Below are positions 15,223 through 26,009 of a stretch of 42,971 bases of DNA, piece by piece. The first letter of the stretch is position 1; every line of letters begins with the position of its first letter. The DNA is taken from assembly GCF_016654115.1 (NCBI RefSeq), contig NZ_JAEQAZ010000129.1, forward strand, positions 1-42,971, given 5' to 3'. A model generated the notes under the pieces. It saw only the letters and a program-made list of their open reading frames with translations. It was not told where the DNA came from and did not search any database. This DNA is from Streptomyces sp. MBT53 (lineage in GTDB: Bacteria; Actinomycetota; Actinomycetes; Streptomycetales; Streptomycetaceae). The translations under genes and the position numbers were made by a program.

Positions 15223-15551
15223 TCGATGTGACGCACGTGACCGATGTGACGGACGAGAACTTCACGGCCGAGGTGATCGGGGCCGAGTTGCCGGTGCTGG
15301 TGGAGTTCACCGCGGACTGGTGCCCGCCGTGCCGGCAGATGGCGCCGGTGCTGCGGGCGCTCGCCGCGGAGGAGGGCGAGCGGCTGAAGGTGGTCCAGCT
15401 GAACGTGGACCAGAATCCGGAGACCACGAACGCGTACAAGGTTCTCTCGATGCCCACGTTCATGGTCTTCCGGGGCGGTGAGCCGGTGAAGGCCATGGTG
15501 GGAGCCAGGCCGAAGCGGCGGCTGCTGGAGGAACTGGCCGACGTGATCTGA
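15219..15551 (+). CDS. Thioredoxin
   Basis: 110 residues, a single thioredoxin domain, cytoplasmic. The active site is WCPPC (C35, C38), slightly different from the usual WCGPC; the Pro-Pro pair is expected to change redox potential. The cis-proline loop is MPTF at about 76-79, as in the family. Its GTG start overlaps the merR stop (GTGA at 15219-15222) with GGGAGGG upstream, so it is translationally coupled to the regulator. A good bidirectional-looking terminator follows. Likely function is disulfide reduction in response to the signal sensed by the MerR protein. Confidence 0.95.
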   Translation: MIDVTHVTDVTDENFTAEVIGAELPVLVEFTADWCPPCRQMAPVLRALAAEEGERLKVVQLNVDQNPETTNAYKVLSMPTFMVFRGGEPVKAMVGARPKRRLLEELADVI

Positions 15552-15581
15552 ACCCGCTGACACGATCCGCAGGCACGAAAA

Positions 15582-15611
15582 AATCCCCTGAGCAATTGCG
15601 CTCGGGGGATT
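15582..15611. terminator. Rho-independent terminator after thioredoxin
   Basis: AATCCCCTGAGC (15582-15593) pairs with GCTCGGGGGATT (15600-15611) around a 6-base loop, with one G-T pair. It is flanked by AAAAAA on the left and CTTTTG on the right, so it could work in both directions. Confidence 0.88.
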
Positions 15612-15694
15612 CTTTTGCGTATATTCAATGGTTCGCGACTTCATGGGAATTAGGTCGCAAAGAGGCTCAGTGAGCACAGTATATAGGTCCGGGA

Positions 15695-17956
15695 GTGGAA
15701 TTGTCAAACAGCGATGAAATTCACGGTGAGCAGGAATTCATCGACGGTCTGTACACGCGCGTGGACGCGCTGCGCGGCGCCACCGAGGACTCCGTCACGG
15801 ACGCGCTCGGGCAGGGCAACACACCCATGCAGGCCCGGCTCGAGCGGGACATCCTGGTCGCCGAGCGCTCGGGGCTGCTGGCCGCGCTGAACGCCGTGGA
15901 CGGCTCGCTCTGCTTCGGCCGGATCGACCTGACCTCCGGAGTCCGGCACCACATCGGCCGCATCGGCATCCGCGCCGACGACGCCGACCTCACCCCGATC
16001 CTGATCGACTGGCGGGCCGATGTCGCCCGCCCCTTCTACCTCGCCACCGGCCACACCCCGATGGGTCTGCGCCGCCGCCGGCACCTCACCACCGACGGCC
16101 GCCGCGTCACCGCCCTGCACGACGAGATCCTCGACCTCGGGGACGCCACCCGCACCGGCCACGAGGACCCGACCGGCGACGCGGTGCTGCTCGCCGCGCT
16201 CAACTCCGCGCGCACCGGCCGGATGAGCGACATCGTCCAGACCATCCAGGCCGAGCAGGACGAGATCATCCGGGCACCCCATCGAGGCGTGCTCGTCGTC
16301 GAGGGCGGACCCGGCACCGGCAAGACCGCCGTCGCGCTGCACCGGGCCGCGTATCTCCTGTACGAACACCGGGAGTTGCTCGCCAAGCGCGCCGTCCTCA
16401 TCGTCGGCCCGAACCCCGCGTTCCTCGGCTACATCGGTGAGGTGCTGCCCTCCCTCGGCGAGACCGGCGTACTGCTGGCGACCGTCGGCGAGCTGTTCCC
16501 CGGTGTGAAGGCGACCGCCACCGACAGCCGGGCCGCCGCCGCGGTGAAGGGCCGCGCCGACATGGCCGACGTCCTCGCCAGGGTCGTACGCGACTGGCAG
16601 TCGCTCCCCGACCCGGTGATCGCGATCGAGCACGACCGCGAGATCCTCATGCTCGACGACGGACTGGTCCGGATGGCCCGCGACCGCACCCGCGAGGCCG
16701 GGCTCCCGCACAACGCGGCCCGCGAGCACTTCGAGGGCCACATCCTCAACACCCTCACGGAGATGGTCGCCGAACGCATCGGCACCGACCCCTTCGACGG
16801 CAGCAACCTGCTCGACCCCAGCGACATCACGCAGATCCGCGACGAACTCGCCGAGAACCCCGAAGTCTGGGCCGCCATCGACCAGTTGTGGCCGCGGCTG
16901 ACCCCGCAGTACCTCGTCGCGGACTTCCTCGCCGACCCCGTCGGCTACGTCTCCGACGACGACGCGGACGCCATCCGCCGCCCGGTGACCCGCGAGTGGA
17001 CCGTGGCGGACGTACCGCTGCTCGACGAGGCCGCCGAACTCCTCGGCCGCGACGACCGGGTGGTGCGGGCGCGGGCCCAGCGCGAGCGCGAGGAGCAAGT
17101 GTCGTTCGCGCAGGGCGTGTTGGACGTGTCCTTCGCCTCCCGGACCTTCGAGTTCGAGGACAAGGAGGAGGGCGACCCCGAGGGCTCCGAGGTGCTGTCC
17201 GCGCACGACATCATCGACGCGGAGCGCTTCGCCGAGCGGCACGAGGAGGAGGACCACCGCAGCGCCGCCGAGCGCGCGGCGGCCGACCGGACCTGGGCGT
17301 TCGGCCACATCATCGTCGACGAGGCACAGGAACTCTCCCCGATGGCCTGGCGGTTGCTCATGCGGCGCAGCCCCACCCGCTCGATGACCCTGGTCGGCGA
17401 CCCGGCCCAGACCGCGGAACCGGCGGGCGTCGGCTCCTGGTCGGCGATCCTCGCCCCCTACGTCGAGGACCGCTTCACCCACACCCGCCTCGGCGTCAAC
17501 TACCGCACCCCCGCCGAGATCATGGACCTCGCGGCAGCCGTCGTCCGCGCCGAGCACCCCGACTTCGAACCGCCGAGTTCGGTACGGTCCACGGGCGTAC
17601 GGCCCTGGGTGCGCGCCACCGACGACCTCCCCGGCGCCGTGGCCAAGGCCGTCGGCGAACTCACCCCCGCCGAGGGCCGGTTGGCCGTCATCGCCCCGCG
17701 CGACCTGCACCGGCGGCTGGCCGCGCGCCTCGACGGAGTGACGGCGGGCGCGGAGCCGGACCTGACGCGGACGGTCGTCCTGCTGGACCCGCGCCAGGCC
17801 AAGGGCTTGGAATTCGACTCCGTACTTGTCGTCGAGCCGGGGCGTTACGGCACGAGCGATCTGTACGTGGCGTTGACCCGGGCCACTCAGCGGCTCGGGG
17901 TGGTGCACACGGGACCGCTGCCCCGCGCGCTCACCGATGTACCGGAGCTGTCCTAG
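15695..17956 (+). CDS. helD: HelD-like RNA polymerase-associated helicase-family ATPase (SF1, UvrD/Rep-like)
   Basis: 753 residues, the usual length for class II actinobacterial HelD. The N-terminal antiparallel coiled coil (about 5-75, EQEFIDGLYTRVDALR...ERDILVAERSGLLAAL) is the arm that enters the secondary channel of RNA polymerase. The HelD-specific segment DWRADVARPFYLAT at about 105-118 follows. ATPase motifs: Walker A GGPGTGKT (204-211), VDEAQELSPMAWRLL, GDPAQT, NYRTPAEI, and KGLEFD with ALTRATQRL near the end. HelD removes stalled or idle RNA polymerase from DNA. The GTG start at 15695 lies 9 bases after a TATATA (15680-15685), so the mRNA is likely leaderless or nearly so. I saw no recognisable rifamycin-associated element, so an inducible HelR role is not supported. 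It shares its stop codon bases with glgB. Confidence 0.9.
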   Translation: MELSNSDEIHGEQEFIDGLYTRVDALRGATEDSVTDALGQGNTPMQARLERDILVAERSGLLAALNAVDGSLCFGRIDLTSGVRHHIGRIGIRADDADLTPILIDWRADVARPFYLATGHTPMGLRRRRHLTTDGRRVTALHDEILDLGDATRTGHEDPTGDAVLLAALNSARTGRMSDIVQTIQAEQDEIIRAPHRGVLVVEGGPGTGKTAVALHRAAYLLYEHRELLAKRAVLIVGPNPAFLGYIGEVLPSLGETGVLLATVGELFPGVKATATDSRAAAAVKGRADMADVLARVVRDWQSLPDPVIAIEHDREILMLDDGLVRMARDRTREAGLPHNAAREHFEGHILNTLTEMVAERIGTDPFDGSNLLDPSDITQIRDELAENPEVWAAIDQLWPRLTPQYLVADFLADPVGYVSDDDADAIRRPVTREWTVADVPLLDEAAELLGRDDRVVRARAQREREEQVSFAQGVLDVSFASRTFEFEDKEEGDPEGSEVLSAHDIIDAERFAERHEEEDHRSAAERAAADRTWAFGHIIVDEAQELSPMAWRLLMRRSPTRSMTLVGDPAQTAEPAGVGSWSAILAPYVEDRFTHTRLGVNYRTPAEIMDLAAAVVRAEHPDFEPPSSVRSTGVRPWVRATDDLPGAVAKAVGELTPAEGRLAVIAPRDLHRRLAARLDGVTAGAEPDLTRTVVLLDPRQAKGLEFDSVLVVEPGRYGTSDLYVALTRATQRLGVVHTGPLPRALTDVPELS

Positions 17957-20499
17957 GCCGGCCGCAGCCACACCGTCGCCAGCGGTGGCAGCGTAAGGCG
18001 GATGCTTGCCGAGCGGCCGTGCCACGCGGTGGGTTCGGGCTTTATCGGGTCGGGGTTGGTGACGTCGCTGCCGCCGTAGACCGCGGTGTCGGTGTTGAGG
18101 GCTTCGTGCCAGGCGGGGGTGTCGTCGGGGACGCCGAGGCGGTAGTCGTGGCGGACGACGGGGGAGAAGTTGCTGACGGCGAGGAGGGGGGTGCCGTCGG
18201 TGTCGTGGCGGAGGAAGGCGAAGACGTTGTCCTCGGCCGCGTCGCCCGTTATCCACTGGAAGCCGGTGGGGTCGGTGTCCAGCTGCCAGAGCGAAGGCGT
18301 GTGGCGGTAGACCGTGTTGAGGTCGCGGACCAGGTCGCGTACGCCCCGGTGGTCGGCTTCGGCGCCGTAGGCCGGGTCGAGGAGCCACCAGTCGGGGCCG
18401 TGGGTCTCGGACCACTCGGCGCCCTGGGCGAACTCCTGGCCCATGAAGAGGAGTTGCTTGCCCGGGTGGGCCCACATGAAGGCGAGGTAGGCGCGGAGGT
18501 TGGCGCGCTGCTGCCACCAGTCGCCGGGCATCTTCGACACCAACGAGCGCTTGCCGTGGACCACTTCGTCGTGCGAGATCGGGAGGACGTAGTTCTCGCT
18601 GTACGCGTAGACCATGGAGAACGTCATCTCGCCGTGGTGGTGTCGGCGGTGGACCGGGTCGTGGGTCATGTAGTCGAGCGAGTCGTGCATCCAGCCCATG
18701 TTCCACTTGAACCCGAAGCCGAGGCCGCCGGTGTCGGTGGGGCGGGTCACGCCGTCCCAGGCGGTGGATTCCTCGGCGATCGTCACGACGCTGGGCACCC
18801 GCCGGTACACGGTCGCGTTCATCTCCTGGAGGAAGGCCACCGCGTCCAGGTTCTCCCGGCCGCCGTGCTCGTTCGGGGTCCACTGACCCGGCTCGCGCGA
18901 GTAGTCGAGGTAGAGCATCGAGGCGACCGCGTCCACGCGCAGGCCGTCGATGTGGAACTCCTCGCACCAGTACACGGCGTTCGCCACCAGGAAGTTGCGC
19001 ACCTCGCGGCGGCCGAAGTCGAACTCCAGCGTGCCCCAGTCGGGGTGCGCGGCGCGGAGCGGGTCCTCGTGCTCGTACAGGGGCCGTCCGTCGAACTCGG
19101 CCAACGCCCAGTCGTCGCGCGGGAAGTGGGCCGGGACCCAGTCCATCAGGACGCCGATGCCCGCCTGGTGCAGGGCGTCGACCAGGAACTTGAAGTCGTC
19201 GGGGGTGCCGAGGCGGGCCGTCGGGGCGTAGAAGCCGGTGACCTGGTAGCCCCATGAACCACCGAAGGGATGCTCGGCGACCGGCATCAGCTCCACGTGG
19301 GTGAAGCCCAAGTCCTTGACGTAGGCGGGGAGTTGCTCGGCGAGCTGACGATATGTCAGGCCCGGGCGCCAGGAGGCGAGATGGATCTCGTAGACGGAGA
19401 ACGGTGCCTCGTGGGACGGGACTTCGGTGCGCCCGGCTATCCACTCCGCGTCGTCCCACTCGTGGTGCGAGGCCGTCACGATGGAGGACGTGGCGGGCGG
19501 GACCTCCGTCCGGCGGGCCATCGGGTCGGCGCGCATGGTCTTGGAACCGTCGGGCCTGGTGATCTCGAACTTGTACAGCTCGCCCTCGCCGATGCCCGGC
19601 ATGAACAGTTCCCAGACGCCGGTGGCGCCGAGCGAGCGCATCGGGGCGCCCGTGCCGTCCCAGAAGTTGAAGGTGCCTGCCAGCCGTACGCCCCGGGCGT
19701 TCGGCGCCCACACCGTGAAGCGGGTGCCGGTAACGCCCTGGTGGGTCATCGGCTCCGCGCCGAGCGCCTGCCACAGCTGCTCGTGCCGGCCCTCGCCGAT
19801 CAGATGCAGGTCCAGGTCACCGAGCGCGGGCAGGAAACGGTACGCGTCCTCGATGTCCTGCACGGTGCCGTCGTAGGCCACGAGGAGCCGGTACTCCGGT
19901 ACGTCGGGGAGGGGGAGCAGCCCGGAGAAGAAGCCGTCCCCGTCGTCGTGCAGTTCGGACGTCGAGCCGTCCGTCACGACGGTCACGCCGAGTGCGAACG
20001 GCCGGAACACCCGGAACGCGATGCCGCCGGGGACCGGGTGGGCGCCGAGGACGGAGTGCGGGGCGTGGTGGGTGCCGTGGAGGAGGCGGTCGCGGTCCAG
20101 GGCATCTAGGGCAGGGGATATGGCGATCTCCGGTGCGGGTGCGGGTGCGGGTGCGGGCGTGGGCGTGGGTACGGGTTCGATTTCGGGCGTGGGTGATGAT
20201 GCGGATGTGAGCGCGGGCGCGTCCTTCTCCGGCGCAGGCGCAGGCGCAGGCGTGAGTGCGGGCGTCGGCTCGGGGGTGGGCGAGCCGGTGCCCGTGTCGG
20301 CCGTCACCGTCTTGCGCGTGGCCTTCTCGGCGGCGCTCGTCTTCTTGGCCGAAGCCTTCTTGCCCCCGGCCTTCTTCAGCGCGTTCTTCTTCGCTGAGCT
20401 CTTCTTCCCGGCACCGGCACCCTTCTTGGCCGTCGCCTTCTTCGCGGCGGCCTTCTTCTTCGGATCCGGACCGTTGGACGACGGGGTGCGCGGGGTCAC
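17953..20499 (-). CDS. glgB: 1,4-alpha-glucan branching enzyme with lysine-rich N-terminal tail
   Basis: About 848 residues, roughly 70-120 longer than usual GlgB. The order is a Lys-rich tail (14-63) and a Pro/Ala/Thr linker (70-126). A GlgB N-terminal domain follows, then CBM48 (GTRFTVWAPNARGVRLAG, NFWDG). The GH13 catalytic barrel has nucleophile D523 (GLRVDAVASML), acid/base E576 (IAEES) and the third acid in SHDEVVHGKRSL. A C-terminal beta domain ends the protein. It makes alpha-1,6 branches in glycogen-like glucan, here on chains made by GlgE. The start is GTG at 20499, with AGGAGG at 20507-20512. It is last of the glgE-treS-mak-glgB set. The tail is unusual: 19 lysines, mostly as KK pairs every five residues. 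Confidence 0.95.
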   Translation of the reverse strand: MTPRTPSSNGPDPKKKAAAKKATAKKGAGAGKKSSAKKNALKKAGGKKASAKKTSAAEKATRKTVTADTGTGSPTPEPTPALTPAPAPAPEKDAPALTSASSPTPEIEPVPTPTPAPAPAPAPEIAISPALDALDRDRLLHGTHHAPHSVLGAHPVPGGIAFRVFRPFALGVTVVTDGSTSELHDDGDGFFSGLLPLPDVPEYRLLVAYDGTVQDIEDAYRFLPALGDLDLHLIGEGRHEQLWQALGAEPMTHQGVTGTRFTVWAPNARGVRLAGTFNFWDGTGAPMRSLGATGVWELFMPGIGEGELYKFEITRPDGSKTMRADPMARRTEVPPATSSIVTASHHEWDDAEWIAGRTEVPSHEAPFSVYEIHLASWRPGLTYRQLAEQLPAYVKDLGFTHVELMPVAEHPFGGSWGYQVTGFYAPTARLGTPDDFKFLVDALHQAGIGVLMDWVPAHFPRDDWALAEFDGRPLYEHEDPLRAAHPDWGTLEFDFGRREVRNFLVANAVYWCEEFHIDGLRVDAVASMLYLDYSREPGQWTPNEHGGRENLDAVAFLQEMNATVYRRVPSVVTIAEESTAWDGVTRPTDTGGLGFGFKWNMGWMHDSLDYMTHDPVHRRHHHGEMTFSMVYAYSENYVLPISHDEVVHGKRSLVSKMPGDWWQQRANLRAYLAFMWAHPGKQLLFMGQEFAQGAEWSETHGPDWWLLDPAYGAEADHRGVRDLVRDLNTVYRHTPSLWQLDTDPTGFQWITGDAAEDNVFAFLRHDTDGTPLLAVSNFSPVVRHDYRLGVPDDTPAWHEALNTDTAVYGGSDVTNPDPIKPEPTAWHGRSASIRLTLPPLATVWLRPA
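20131..20250 (-). repeat. Hexanucleotide repeats in the glgB linker
   Basis: On the plus strand GGTGCG is repeated about four times from 20131 with degenerate GGCGTG copies up to about 20170, and GGCGCA three times at 20231-20248. They encode the (Pro-Ala)n part of the linker. Units of six bases keep the frame, so slippage would change only linker length. Confidence 0.85.
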
Positions 20500-20524
20500 G
20501 GCGGGGCCTCCTGGGCGGGGTGGG

Positions 20525-21898
20525 TCAGGTGGTCGGGTTGGCGAGGCGGCGTACGGCGGAGAGCGGGACCGGGAGCCAGTCGGGGCGGTGCCGGGCCTCG
20601 TAGACGACCTCGTAGACCGCCTTGTCCGTCTCGTACGCGCGCAGCAGGACGGGGTCGGTGCGCGGGTCCGCACCGGCGATCTCCGCGTACCCGGAGCAGT
20701 ACGCGGCCCGGCACCGCGCCGCCCAGCCCGGGGCCGGCGGGTCGGCGGAGTGGGCCGCGTAGTCGAAGGACCGCAGCATCCCCGCGATGTCCCGCACCGG
20801 CGGCTGGGGCAGTCGGCGTTCCGCCAGTGGCCGGGAGGGCTCGCCCTCGAAGTCGATCAGCGACCACTCCCCGGACGGCGAGCGCAGGCACTGGCCGAGG
20901 TGCAGGTCGCCGTGGATGCGCTGGGCGGTCCAGGTGTGTCCCTCGGCCGCGAGATCGGCCAGTGCCGAGAACGCCGTACGCAGTCCGGGTACGTACGGCC
21001 GGAGCACGGGGACGGCCTGTGCCGCCGCGTCGAGCCGCTCGGTCATGCCCGTCACCAGCAGGTCCAGCTGGACGCGGCCCAGGGTCGTGGTGGGCAGTGC
21101 CCGGGCCAGCGCCACATGGACCTCGGCCGTGGCCCGCCCCAGCGCCCGTGCCTCCGCGCCGAAGTCCTCGCCCTTGCGCAGCTCGCGCAGCGCCAGTTCC
21201 CAGCCGTCGGTCGCGCCCCGTACGAACGGCTGGAGCACCCCGAGGACGTACGGCTCCTCGGCGAACTCCGCGCGCAGCCACGCCGTCGGCGCGGGCACCC
21301 GGGGGCAGCCCTCCAGGGCGAGGGCGAGCGGGAGTTCCAGGTCGGGGTTGGTGCCGGGGACGATCCGGCGCAGCAGCTTCAGGATGAACCGGTCGCCGTA
21401 GACGACGGACGAGTTGGACTGCTCGGCGGTCATCAGGCGGGGTGCGAGACCGGCCGCGATCTCCTGGCCCGGGTCCCGTTCGAAGCGCAGCCCGCCGATG
21501 TGGGCCTGGGTGCGCAGGGCTTCCAGGAGCACCTCGGCGGGCCGGGGGTCGTGCAGGGCCTCGTACACCGTGCGTCCGGCGAGCGGGCCCTCCTCCACAT
21601 GTCCGATCAGCGCGGGCGCGAGCCGGGGCGGCAGCGCCTCGCGCACGCCTATGAGGAGCTGGTAGCACTCGCCGGGCGCGGGTGCCTGATGGGCACGGAC
21701 CAGCAGGTGGTACAGGCCGAGCGGGCCGTCCACCGGCAGCAGTTCGGTGGCGGCCACCAGCGAGAAACCGGTGACGGGACGGCCTTTGCCCGCGAACCAC
21801 CGCTGCCTCGGCAGCCACTCCCGCAGGAGGGGGTCGAGGGACGCGAGGAGGCCGGGACCGGGACTGGTCCGGCCGGAAAGTGTGACAGTTTCCGCCAT
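20525..21898 (-). CDS. mak: Maltokinase
   Basis: 457 residues, the Pep2/Mak kinase that uses ATP to make maltose-1-phosphate, the substrate of GlgE. The C-lobe has the aminoglycoside-phosphotransferase-like catalytic motif HGDLHLGQ (D331) and the magnesium-binding LIDFEGEP (D349). The N-lobe begins with PLLREWLPRQRWFAGKGR, which is typical of the family. The ATG at 21898 has AAAGGAA 9 bases upstream; the frame is open slightly farther but lacks family similarity. It lies 96 bases after treS (with a hairpin between) and 25 bases before glgB. In many actinobacteria treS and mak are fused or adjacent because TreS feeds maltose directly to Mak. Confidence 0.95.
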   Translation of the reverse strand: MAETVTLSGRTSPGPGLLASLDPLLREWLPRQRWFAGKGRPVTGFSLVAATELLPVDGPLGLYHLLVRAHQAPAPGECYQLLIGVREALPPRLAPALIGHVEEGPLAGRTVYEALHDPRPAEVLLEALRTQAHIGGLRFERDPGQEIAAGLAPRLMTAEQSNSSVVYGDRFILKLLRRIVPGTNPDLELPLALALEGCPRVPAPTAWLRAEFAEEPYVLGVLQPFVRGATDGWELALRELRKGEDFGAEARALGRATAEVHVALARALPTTTLGRVQLDLLVTGMTERLDAAAQAVPVLRPYVPGLRTAFSALADLAAEGHTWTAQRIHGDLHLGQCLRSPSGEWSLIDFEGEPSRPLAERRLPQPPVRDIAGMLRSFDYAAHSADPPAPGWAARCRAAYCSGYAEIAGADPRTDPVLLRAYETDKAVYEVVYEARHRPDWLPVPLSAVRRLANPTT

Positions 21899-21954
21899 GG
21901 CGTCACGTTCCTTTCCCCGGGGTGGTCGGGGTGTCACTGTTGCGTGCCCCGGGC

Positions 21955-21985
21955 GGGGCGGGGGAAACCGGATCCACCCCGCCCC
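21955..21985 (-). promoter_or_regulatory. GC hairpin between treS and mak (attenuator or processing site)
   Basis: GGGGCGGGG (21955-21963) and CCCCGCCCC (21977-21985) form a perfect 9-bp stem with a 13-base loop, 10 bases after the treS stop. The genes are otherwise tightly packed, so this may partly terminate transcription or stabilise the upstream mRNA and set the treS:mak ratio. Confidence 0.5.
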
Positions 21986-21994
21986 ACGGGGTGA

Positions 21995-23691
<1,697 letters not shown>

Positions 23692-23695
<4 letters not shown>

Positions 23696-25791
23696 ATTGT
23701 GGGTGACCCTCCGATCTGCGGGGACGGTCGCAGGACGGTGAGGATGTGTGCGGGCCGGTTGCCCGGTTCCAGGCGCACATAGTTGGCCCTGCCCCAGTGA
23801 TAGGTCTCACCGGTGAGCTCGTCGCGCACCGGCACCGACTCGTGCCATTCCAGGCCGAGTTGCGGCATGTCCAACGAGACCGTGGCTTCCTGGGTGTGGT
23901 GGGGGTCCAGGTTCACAACCACCAGAACCGTGTTCGAACCACTCCGTTTCGAGTAGGCGATCACCGCCTCCTGGTCCGTGTGATGGAAGTGGAGGTCGCG
24001 CAACTGCCGCAACGCCGGGCTGCGGCGCCGGACATCGTTCAGTTTGCCCAGCAATGGCGCGATGCTACGTCCTTCCCGCTCGGCCGACGCCCAGTCGCGC
24101 GGCCGGAGTTGGTACTTCTCGGAGTTCAGATACTCCTCGCTGCCGGGCCGTAGCGGAGTGTTCTCGCACAACTCATACCCGCTGTACACCCCCCACGTCG
24201 GCGCGAGGGTCGCCGCGAGCACCGCCCGCAGTTCGAAGGCGGGCCGGCCGCCGTGCTGGAGGAACTCGTGGAGGATGTCGGGGGTGTTGACGAAGAAGTT
24301 GGGCCGCATGTAGGCGGCCGCCTCGCCCGACAGCTCGCTCAGGTACTCGGTGAGTTCCTGTTTGGTGTTGCGCCAGGTGAAGTAGGTGTACGACTGCTGG
24401 AAGCCGACCTGGGCGAGGGTGGCCATCATCGCGGGGCGGGTGAACGCCTCGGCCAGGAAGATCACGTCCGGGTCGGTGGCGTTGATGTCCGAGATGACCC
24501 GCTCCCAGAACACCACCGGCTTGGTGTGCGGGTTGTCCACGCGGAAGATCCGCACGCCGTGGTCCATCCAGTGCCGCAGCACCCGCACGGTCTCCGCGAC
24601 CAGGCCGTCCAGGTCCCGGTCGAAGGCGATCGGGTAGATGTCCTGGTACTTCTTCGGCGGGTTCTCCGCGTACGCGATGGTGCCGTCGGGGCGGTGGTGG
24701 AACCACTCTGGGTGCTTGTCCACCCACGGGTGGTCCGGCGAGCACTGCAACGCGAAGTCCAGCGCGATCTCCAGGCCCAGCTCACCGGCGCGCGCGACGA
24801 ACGCGTCGAAGTCCTCCAGCGTGCCCAGCCGGGGATGGATCGCGTCGTGGCCGCCCTCGGGGGAGCCGATCGCCCAGGGCACACCGACGTCCTCGGGCCC
24901 GGCGGACAGCGTGTTGTTCGGCCCCTTGCGGAAGGTCGCCCCGATGGGATGGATCGGCGGCAGGTATACGACGTCGAAGCCCATCGCCGCGATGCCCGCG
25001 AGCCGTTTCGCCGCCGTACGGAAGGTGCCGTGCGGCTCGGCGGCCGTGCCCTCGGAGCGGGGAAAGAACTCGTACCAGGAGCCGTAGAGCGCACGCTCCC
25101 GCTCCACCAGCAGCGCGCGCGGCTCGGAGGCCGTGATCAACTCCCGCAGCGGATAGCGGGCGAGAACCTGGTCCACCTCCGGCGTCAGCGCGGCGGCGAG
25201 GCGTGCCGCGGCCGGGCGGGTCTCGTCGCGGAGCGCGGTGACGGCGGTGCGGAGGACGGGCCGGAGGCCCCTGCCCTTCGGTACCCCGGCGATGGCGCGT
25301 TCGTGGAGCCGCGCGCCCTCCTCCAGGACCAGGTCCGTGTCCATCCCGGCCGGGATCTTGATCCCCGCGTGGTGGCGCCAGGTGGCGACCGGATCGCTCC
25401 AGGCCTCCACGACGTACGACCAGTGGCCCGGCGCGTCCGGTGTGACGGTGGCGCCCCAGCGGTCGGTGCCCGGGGCGAGCTCCCGCATCGGGGTCCACGG
25501 ACCGGGACGGCCGTCCGGATCGCGGAGGACGACATTGGCGGCGACCGCGTCATGGCCTTCGCGGAAGACGGTGGCCGAGACCTCGAACGTCTCACCGGTG
25601 ACCGCTTTGGCGGCCCGGTGGCCGTGCTGGACGACCGGCCGGACATCGAGGACGGGGATGCGTCCGATGCCGGGGGACGTGCCGACCGCGGAGGGTGGCT
25701 CCGGGGCGGGCGGTGCCGTGCCGGCGGGGCGCACGGGGGGCGTGGCCGTGCCGGTTGTCGGGGGTGCTGACGAGTGGTGCGTGGCGGGCAT
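23692..25791 (-). CDS. glgE: Alpha-1,4-glucan:maltose-1-phosphate maltosyltransferase
   Basis: 699 residues, GH13 subfamily 3, which extends alpha-1,4-glucan by two glucose units from maltose-1-phosphate. Catalytic residues are D419 in IFRVDNPH (nucleophile), E448 in FLAEAFTRP (acid/base) and D505 in NTPDILH. All are offset by exactly 25 from the S. coelicolor enzyme numbering I recall (D394, E423, D480). The offset comes from a longer Pro/Thr/Ala-rich disordered segment at about residues 8-40. The start ATG (MPATHHSSA) has AGGAG seven bases upstream and matches the recalled S. coelicolor N-terminus. It is first gene of glgE-treS-mak-glgB; the promoter must lie in 25792-25960, but I could not assign it. 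Confidence 0.96.
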
Positions 25792-25964
25792 GACCGCTCC
25801 TGTCCGCGTCAACGTGGGTGTGGGCGGATGGATGTGGGGAGGTGGGTCCTGCGAAGGAGATCCCGTGGTGCGTCTGGGGGTGTACCGGTGGAGCCTTCCC
25901 ACCCTATTCGGGTTAGCAATCCGGCAGGTTGCCAACTACTTACGCGCAGGTCTCCACAGAAGAT

Positions 25965-25993
25965 CCGGCCCCGTCCTGGACGAACGGGGCCGG
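25965..25993 (-). terminator. Hairpin terminator after the subtilase gene
   Basis: CCGGCCCCGT (25965-25974) and ACGGGGCCGG (25984-25993) pair perfectly around a 9-base loop, 16 bases beyond the stop of the S8 protease. It separates that gene from the glgE operon on the same strand. The rest of 25792-26009 presumably holds the glgE promoter. Confidence 0.82.
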
Positions 25994-26009
25994 AGCCGTC
26001 ACTCCCGCG

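Noticed and set aside
15612..15694. Rifamycin-associated element that would make the helicase an inducible HelR
   Set aside because: No long palindrome of that type is seen upstream; only the thioredoxin terminator and a TATATA box are present.
15704..19774. A 1356-codon open frame antisense to the helicase and glgB genes
   Set aside because: It is Arg/Gly/Pro-rich with no recognisable domain, a product of high-GC codon bias opposite real genes with full catalytic motifs.
24253..25770. 505-codon plus-strand frame opposite glgE
   Set aside because: No domain pattern, and it overlaps the catalytic core of glgE; judged a GC shadow.
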